Shown: positions 58,367 through 64,000 of the stretch, piece after piece | Position numbering within the stretch: the stretch's first letter is position 1 | Layout of the letters: the number at the start of each line of letters is the position of its first letter | Source: Enoplolaimus lenunculus | Lineage: Eukaryota > Nematoda > Enoplea > Enoplida > Thoracostomopsidae | Length of the DNA: 64,000 bases | NCBI GenBank assembly: GCA_030248215.1 | Contig: JASANG010003810.1 | Span: forward strand, 372,001 to 436,000 | Direction: 5' to 3' | The notes under the pieces: model-generated | Told to the model about the DNA's origin: nothing | Seen by the model: the letters and a program-made list of their open reading frames with translations, nothing else | The model's database searches: none | Program-made: the position numbers and the translations under genes

Positions 58367-60300
58367 CAAGCTTGCGGACTATGCTGTCTGGAATTGCTGA
58401 AGTTTTGTATATTATACTGTATAACATCATGCTTACTGCATCTTTGAAAATACTAGCATACACTGTGTCAGAACATCAGGTACATGTTGCATTTCCCTGC
58501 CCAGTACAGGGATGTAATGTAAATTGTAGTGATATGCCGATACCAAAATTTTGCCGATACCGATAGTCATTGTCAAATTTCACCTATGCCAATGGCGATT
58601 TTACGCAAGATGCTTAAAGATTACTACATTACACCATTATAAACGCGAAGACATAAGCCTTATCTACCTAAACGCTTGTGAGCTTATGAGAACGATTTAT
58701 TTAAATGAATGTTTTACAGTAAACGTAAGAGAGCTAGCAGTTTCCATGATCAGATGCACGATTTACGCCAGAAGTAAAATTATGGGATTTTAATTCATTG
58801 CTAATATTGCAGAAAGTATATATCGTCAAAATATCGGCGACATTAAATGTGCCGATATGTATTAGCGATGCCGATTAATTGGCTCATCCGTAATAAATTG
58901 TGACACAGTGTACGCAAGTTATTGTGAAAAATGCATAATTAAAACGTGCCTATTTTTACATGTCATAGTGTCATTGTATACATTTTTCGTGAAACTAATG
59001 TCCGGATCTGGAGCAACTCTAGCATTGGGTCACTAAATTGTAAGTGTCCGTATAATTTATTTCTGATTAAAACTGTCCAGGATTGTCGACTATATTTATT
59101 AAGGTAACTAATTTTTTCAAAACAGTTTGTTGGATCATTGTACCATTGAATCTGTTTTTCTACAACATGAACTGCAAGAGTTTTCTTTGACATTTGTGTC
59201 TCAAGTTTTGAATGTTGCGAATGCATCAAAATTTGTATATGTGTTTTAATATATTTTAGTAAATTTTACAGCAAATATGTTACCGAGCATTTAGGGGTAA
59301 TGTTACATTGTTACATGTATATTATTTTTATAGAACTCCAACCAGTATCTCATTTAAAAACCAAGCGTTTGCTCCGGCATCTCGGTTATGTTGGTTTTGT
59401 TTCATTTAGATTGCTTTTGAGCTGAAGTTACGAAAATATATTACATGCCAAGGTACAACGGGAGGGTTGGCTACGGTTGCGGTAGCTTGCATGATTGTGT
59501 TTTCGGCGTAATTTTGTAGTTTAGGATAACGCTGCCGCATTGCTATATGTACTTATGACAACGGTAGTTCTTTGTAAATTTGATAATCTTATTGGCTGGC
59601 CAATTATTCAGTGCCCAGCGTTTCGAAGTTGAATTGGTTGTCCCAGGTAGCAGGGTTGGCCGGAAAAATGGTTTTTTTCCGAGGGGGTAGAAAAAAATGG
59701 TAAAATATTAAATGATTGTTAAATGTAATTTACAACTAAACATGATATAAAATAACGTTTTAGATGACATGTAACTAATTAACATGTAACACATTAACAG
59801 TGACCATGTGTATATGTCCACCGGGACACATATATATGTTCGAAAAGAGCGAAAATTGCAGCATATGAATAAAAATGGATTCCAGAATTTAAGCTTTGCC
59901 ACGAGATTCAATGTAAAACTACATATGCATCTTGTTCGGTTCGCTCTCCAGGTTTCGTGGACAATTAGGTCAGGTTTAGGGTGCTCAAATTTGAAAGCTT
60001 GTTTTTACTGCGTGATTTAACACAAGAATACGTTTAGTTTCAACCTCGCCTTGCTCTCGAGATTGCAGCTATTGAGAATCTTTGATGTCAGAAAGAAACC
60101 AAAAGTGTCTTGGGATTAAATGTATATTACAAAAACAAGTGTGACTTGTTTAGCTCGCTCCACTCAAGAGTTTCTGATGTTGTGATGCTCACTCGATGTT
60201 TACACCCAAACGGAAATTTTTAAAAAAATTCGAATTTTAAGGTCCAAATTCCTTCATTGGACTCAAATGTTTTTGTCAAGAAATTAGGAACATTACGTAT
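58367..60300. other. Intergenic DNA, no gene supported
   Basis: Contains GCCGATACCGATA-type short repeats near 58533-58565 and 58825-58875 that may be ends of a decayed element. Open frames (for example 58372-58566, 58963-59229, 59808-60020) show no domain or splice support. Confidence 0.45.
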
Positions 60301-60301
60301 A

Positions 60302-60730
60302 CTGTAGTGACCCGAATAAAAGGGGGGCTGAGATTTATTTGGCCAATCCAGAGGGTACCCCATTGTTATTCGGTTACGGACTGTTATTTATTGTTAACCC
60401 GCCCTTCGCCGTCCTTCTTTTACTGATATATATTCGGTATTGTAAATATACGTTGAATTAAACCTTTATTGCCTTGCATCAAAAGCTTGAGCTTAATGCA
60501 AGGTTATACTTTGGAATGTTTTGTCAAAACTTAAATACGCTTTATGTTTCGACCTCAACGTTATTTGGTCCTGGAGTGATTTATGTGCTACAATTAGGGA
60601 AAATTGTCATTTATGGGCTCTAATTAGGGTTTGGAAGACTCTATCCGCTTACGGACTCTTATTAGGGATACGGACTCCTATTGATCGGGACTCAAAATGG
60701 GACCCCTCTTATTACCCCCCTCTAATTCGA
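60302..60730. mobile_element. TA-flanked MITE, CTGTAGTGACCC family, best copy
   Basis: Left end CTGTAGTGACCCGAATAAAAGGGGG; right end CCCCCTCTAATTCGAGTCAATACAG, its imperfect inverse. TA is found on both sides (60300-60301 and 60731-60732), as for Tc1/mariner-type insertion. The interior has TTGGTCCTGGAGTGATTTATG and GGACTCTTATTAGGGATACGG shared by four copies in the window. Confidence 0.85.
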
Positions 60731-60731
60731 G

Positions 60732-62013
60732 TCAATACAGTACACCATTTGACACAGGTTGCGGAGCTAAGACGAATATTGTTAAAATGTTTCTCAATTA
60801 GTCGTGTGGCTAACGAGTTATTGTCAAATAACTAAATTTGGCGTCGAACCATGTTCGTTGGCTGCGTGCCAAATCAGTTATTTGACACAAACTCGCTAAG
60901 CAGACTTCCGATTGCAGAAAGTCGAACACCACTCGACTCAGCTCTGTAAACTGCGTCAAATAATATATAATTTGTCCCACTTTTCGAAAAAAATTTTGGG
61001 TGCCATGGAGCTGTACTTTGTGGCCTTAATATAATTTTTCAAAAATTCAGATTCGGGCATCGAATGATTAGGGGATGTCATCAGAAGCTCGAATATGCAA
61101 AAACTTTTAAAATGCAAGCATTTTAGGTAAACGCCTGCTAAGTGTGGTATAACCGACCACTCAAACAACGAATGAATTTTTTTCCCAGTTTTTCCGGAAA
61201 AAACAACCCTGGCCAAGTATAGATCATAGACTCTCAGTTGGTTAACAATATGATGCAGTGCACCATGAATATAAAATGCGGAAAGTTAGTCATAGTAACT
61301 GTTTCAACATCGTATTTGGATAATTTGACGTCACATTTTGTAAATCTGCCTTGCGGAACCCGTGGTTCAGCTTCACGGAATCCGGGTTCACAACGACTGA
61401 TATTTTGTCAGTCGTATATACTTTGACGTCCCATATTTATTTTAACGCAATTTAGAATAAATAATATAGTAGATTTTTAGCAAACTTTTATATAACGGTA
61501 TCATCTCTGCAAGTGAAACGCATGACTACACTACTGAAGTTTAAGCCTGTCACCTAACGCATCCGCTTGCTGCTGCTCGCTGCAACGAATGGGAATGACG
61601 GATAAAAATATAGTTCGTACTGGTATTTTTGTATTTTATTCAAGTTGGGATCGTTCTTCGTTTCGAATTTTAGTTTGATTATGTTTTTTTAAATTTACCA
61701 TAAATGTAATTGTCAAAGCTGAATGGAATAGTTCATATGATTAACCGAAAGTGAAGAGACTGACAGGTATTTACAGGTTATATGTTTTAAAACGAATTTA
61801 AACACTCTATAGTGTCACCCGTTATCTGAAAATTTGTGAGAAATGTCCCTCTGATAAAGTTTATTTCTTCTCTTTAATATCGATATAAAAAAATCGTGGT
61901 TCCTGATTTTTAAACCCATGCCAAAACAGGGTCGGAGGTCCTAAGAAACTTTCAACCTTGCTTGCAAGCCATCGATGTATGTTGCTCTTGAAAAATCTTT
62001 TAGTCCGCGCTAG
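60732..62013. other. Intergenic DNA, no gene supported
   Basis: AT-rich; a fragment near 61920-62000 (CTTGCAAGCCATCGATGTATG) is similar to 38170-38240, so a shared decayed repeat is likely. No exon recognised. Confidence 0.45.
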
Positions 62014-62216
62014 CGGCTCATGTAAATATCAGGGGCGGAACGTTTTTCTGTGGGACTATAATAGAATAAGCTTAAAGCTTTAGACTCATTGTTTTGCTTG
62101 GCTTAGGCTTAGGCTTAGGAATATGCTCATTCTTACGCTTAGGCTTAGGCTTAGTGTAAGGCTAGGCGTAAAAATATGCTTATAATACTGTTCCACTCAT
62201 GTTCTTTACATTGGCC
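62014..62216. mobile_element. hAT-like MITE family 2 with 7/8 target duplication
   Basis: Ends GGCTCATGTAAATATCAGGGGCGG and TTCCACTCATGTTCTTTACATTGGCC. Flanks GCGCTAGC (62006-62013) and ACGCTAGC (62217-62224) match 7 of 8. CTTAGG-rich interior. Confidence 0.88.
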
Positions 62217-62252
62217 ACGCTAGCAAATGTTTTCAGACATCAAAAGTGAAGC

Positions 62253-62420
62253 ATGGATCAGGAAGCTGCCGAACAGATGAAAAAGCAGCAAATTATTAAC
62301 GAAATCCGATTTCGGCGAAACAGTTCTGACAGCGTATGGATTGGAGACGTTGGTTTGGCAAATACAACCGGTATACCGGTCATATATAAATTGAAGTCAA
62401 ATCAAACCAACCTTGTCCGG
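62253..62420 (+). CDS. Candidate first coding exon of an unknown gene
   Basis: ATG at 62253 opens 56 codons ending exactly at a donor-like CGG|GTAAAA: a charged N-terminus (MDQEAAEQMKKQQIINEIR), then FRRNSSDSVWIGDVGLAN and IPVIYKLKSNQ. The composition is protein-like, with codon use similar to the genes above, and the stretch is preceded by TTTTCAG at 62231-62237. No family recognised. No second exon was identified before 64000, where TA MITEs occupy much of the sequence, so the gene may run out of the window. Confidence 0.4.
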
Positions 62421-62530
62421 GTAAAATAATTTTATAGTTCGATGGTGGTGTTTGTTGCGTAACCAGTTATACTGACCAATAGCTTACGTTGACTTTATAG
62501 TTTAACCCTTCCTCGCATAAGAATATGCTA

Positions 62531-62938
62531 CTGTAGTGACCCGAATACAAGAGGGTGGGTCTGATATTTATTTTTCCTCTCAAGAGAATACGCCTTTGTT
62601 AACCCCGCCGTCCGCCGTCTTCGTAATTGATATGTATCCGGTATTTTAACTATTTATTTGTCTTGTATCAGAAGCTTGAGCGAAAATGCAAGGTTATACT
62701 TACGAATGTACTTTACTTTCAAAACTTAAGTGTGATTTAAAGTTTTGAACTCAACCTTAATTTGGTCCTGGAGTCATGTATGCACTGCAATTAGGGTTAA
62801 TTTATTGACAATTATGGACTCTAATTAGGGTTAGAGGCTATTCGATTACGGACTCATTACGAATACGGACTCCTATTGATTGGGATTCAAAATGAGGACG
62901 CCCTCTTATTACTCCCGTTTTTATTTGGGACACTACAG
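62531..62938. mobile_element. TA-flanked MITE, CTGTAGTGACCC family
   Basis: Left end CTGTAGTGACCCGAATACAAG preceded by TA; right end TTTATTTGGGACACTACAG followed by TG. Interior shared with 60302-60730. Confidence 0.82.
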
Positions 62939-63189
62939 TGCATGAACACAACGCTATTAAATGTGCCAAATGTGTCTGGCTTCTTGCTCGCTTCGGTGGC
63001 GAGTTTTGAGACTATTCCATCTTCCCGCGATTCTATTAATGGCTTGACATACTATAGACATCTTAAAATAACCACGAGATTGTAAATGTTAACAAATTTT
63101 CTCGCTTGTTACGCTCGATAGCCTACAATTTTACTAAGGATAATATTAACTCATCCGAAATGAAGTATTAAAGAACGGTAAAAACGGTT

Positions 63190-63325
63190 TAGGGACCTTA
63201 CCATTATCACAAAAAATTTCTGACAAGACAGGCGTACACCCCGTCTTCCGCCCTCTCTGGATACGCCAGTGGTGAGATTTTGATTCTCATTCTGAGACCC
63301 TGGATCCGCCACCGGTGCATGGTGC
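63190..63325. mobile_element. GGATCCGCCACCGG repeat fragment
   Basis: Contains AAAAAATTTCTGACAAGACAGG, TGGATACGCCAGTGGTGAG and GACCCTGGATCCGCCACCGG, related to the pieces at 25895 and 53215. Confidence 0.45.
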
Positions 63326-63384
63326 GAAATCTCCACCAGATGTGAGAGCTCCTTCGAGGTCGAAAATCAAACTCATACATACCT

Positions 63385-63688
63385 GCAGTAGTGACTCGAT
63401 TAAGATGGGGGACTGATATTTATTTTGCATCCATAGAGGTACTAGGTCCGGTATTGCTGCTCTCCGTTCAATTAAACGTTTGTTGCCTTGTGCAATAGTT
63501 TAGTTGATAATGCACTCAATTTTATTTGGTCCTGGGGTCATTTATGCATTACAGTTAGGGATAATTGACATTTATGATCTCTAATTATGGTTTATGGACT
63601 CTATCCGCTTACGGACTTTTATTAGGAATATGTACTTTTATTGCTTGACACTCAAAATGAGGCCCATTCTCTTTTCGTGTCACAACAG
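63385..63688. mobile_element. TA MITE, CTGTAGTGACCC family, shortened copy
   Basis: Left CAGTAGTGACTCGATTAAGATGGGGG, right TCTCTTTTCGTGTCACAACAG. Retains TTTGGTCCTGGGGTCATTTATG and GGACTTTTATTAGGAATATG of the family. Confidence 0.72.
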
Positions 63689-63763
63689 TTCCAGAGCAGT
63701 GATAGCAACAATATTCGATTGTAGAACCCTTGTTTTAAGTTCCAGTTTGAAACGATAGGCGTG

Positions 63764-64000
63764 TGACAGGGACAACCGGAAGTCTGCCTCCGGCTCCGGC
63801 AGAAAATCGACCTCGGCTTCGGCTCCGGCAGGATTTTTGCCGAAGGTTCCGGCAATTTCGGTAGTAAAATTTTGCATAATTTTGCTAAATTTATCTGTTT
63901 TCGTTTAACTTTTGTCACAATTTCACGAAAAAGTTTCCGATATTTCGCAGAAAATTAGCGTAAAACCAAACAACTTAACAACCAGGGTAAAACCGGAGGT
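63764..64000. mobile_element. CAGGG-family hAT-like element, probably cut by the window end
   Basis: Begins CAGGGACAACCGGAAGTCTGCC, with a repeated CCGGCTCCGGCAG interior. A second possible terminus, CCAGGGTAAAACCGGAGGT, lies at the last bases of the window, so borders are uncertain. Related to 45170-45283. Confidence 0.5.

Overview
This window is animal nuclear DNA. It is AT-rich, with spliced genes, GT-AG introns, and single-copy orthologues of genes found across metazoans. Compact genes with small introns (one candidate is only 48 nt) and dense packing with short non-autonomous DNA transposons suggest an invertebrate. A tunicate or similar invertebrate deuterostome would fit, but that is a guess. 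All gene models below were built by hand from splice signals, reading phase and remembered family sequences; no database was searched.

Layout, left to right. (1) 556-2885, +: the 3' part of an unidentified C2H2 zinc-finger gene. (2) 6907-34615, +: a complete PPIP5K (VIP1-type diphosphoinositol pentakisphosphate kinase) gene of 27 exons and 1446 codons. Its kinase and phosphatase-like domains lie in exons 1-18. Its disordered tail is split over large transposon-filled introns and ends in a run of 41 glutamines. (3) 38394-42728, +: a complete low-molecular-weight protein tyrosine phosphatase (ACP1 type), six exons, 163 aa. A degraded Ty3/Gypsy fragment sits in its fourth intron. (4) 52781-47604, -: a complete KLHDC3-type kelch protein, ten exons, 390 aa. 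(5) 53951-57029: copies of a 1.2-kb repeat flanking two coding-looking fragments on opposite strands. (6) 57377-57878, +: the last two exons of selenoprotein S, with an in-frame UGA as penultimate codon and a form-2 SECIS element about 390 nt downstream. (7) 62253-62420: a candidate first exon of an unknown gene.

The rest is mostly repeats. Two related MITE families with CTTAGG/CCTAAG-rich interiors contribute more than 20 copies. Their 8-bp target duplications, two perfect and several at 7/8, point to hAT-type transposition. Other families include CAGGG-ended and CAGAGTGG-ended hAT-like elements, one of them nested inside another MITE with a perfect 8-bp duplication. There are also GC-rich elements ending GGGTTGCGCTATAC, TA-flanked elements ending CTGTAGTGACCC, a foldback element, tRNA-derived SINEs, a 21-bp minisatellite and smaller families.

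The genes share no obvious pathway; this is an ordinary mixed gene neighbourhood. The observations most worth pursuing are the Sec/SECIS pair, which standard gene finders would read as a stop codon; the apparently split and inverted small membrane-protein gene beside it; the run of phase-1 exons in the PPIP5K tail; and the TTAGGC-like MITE families.
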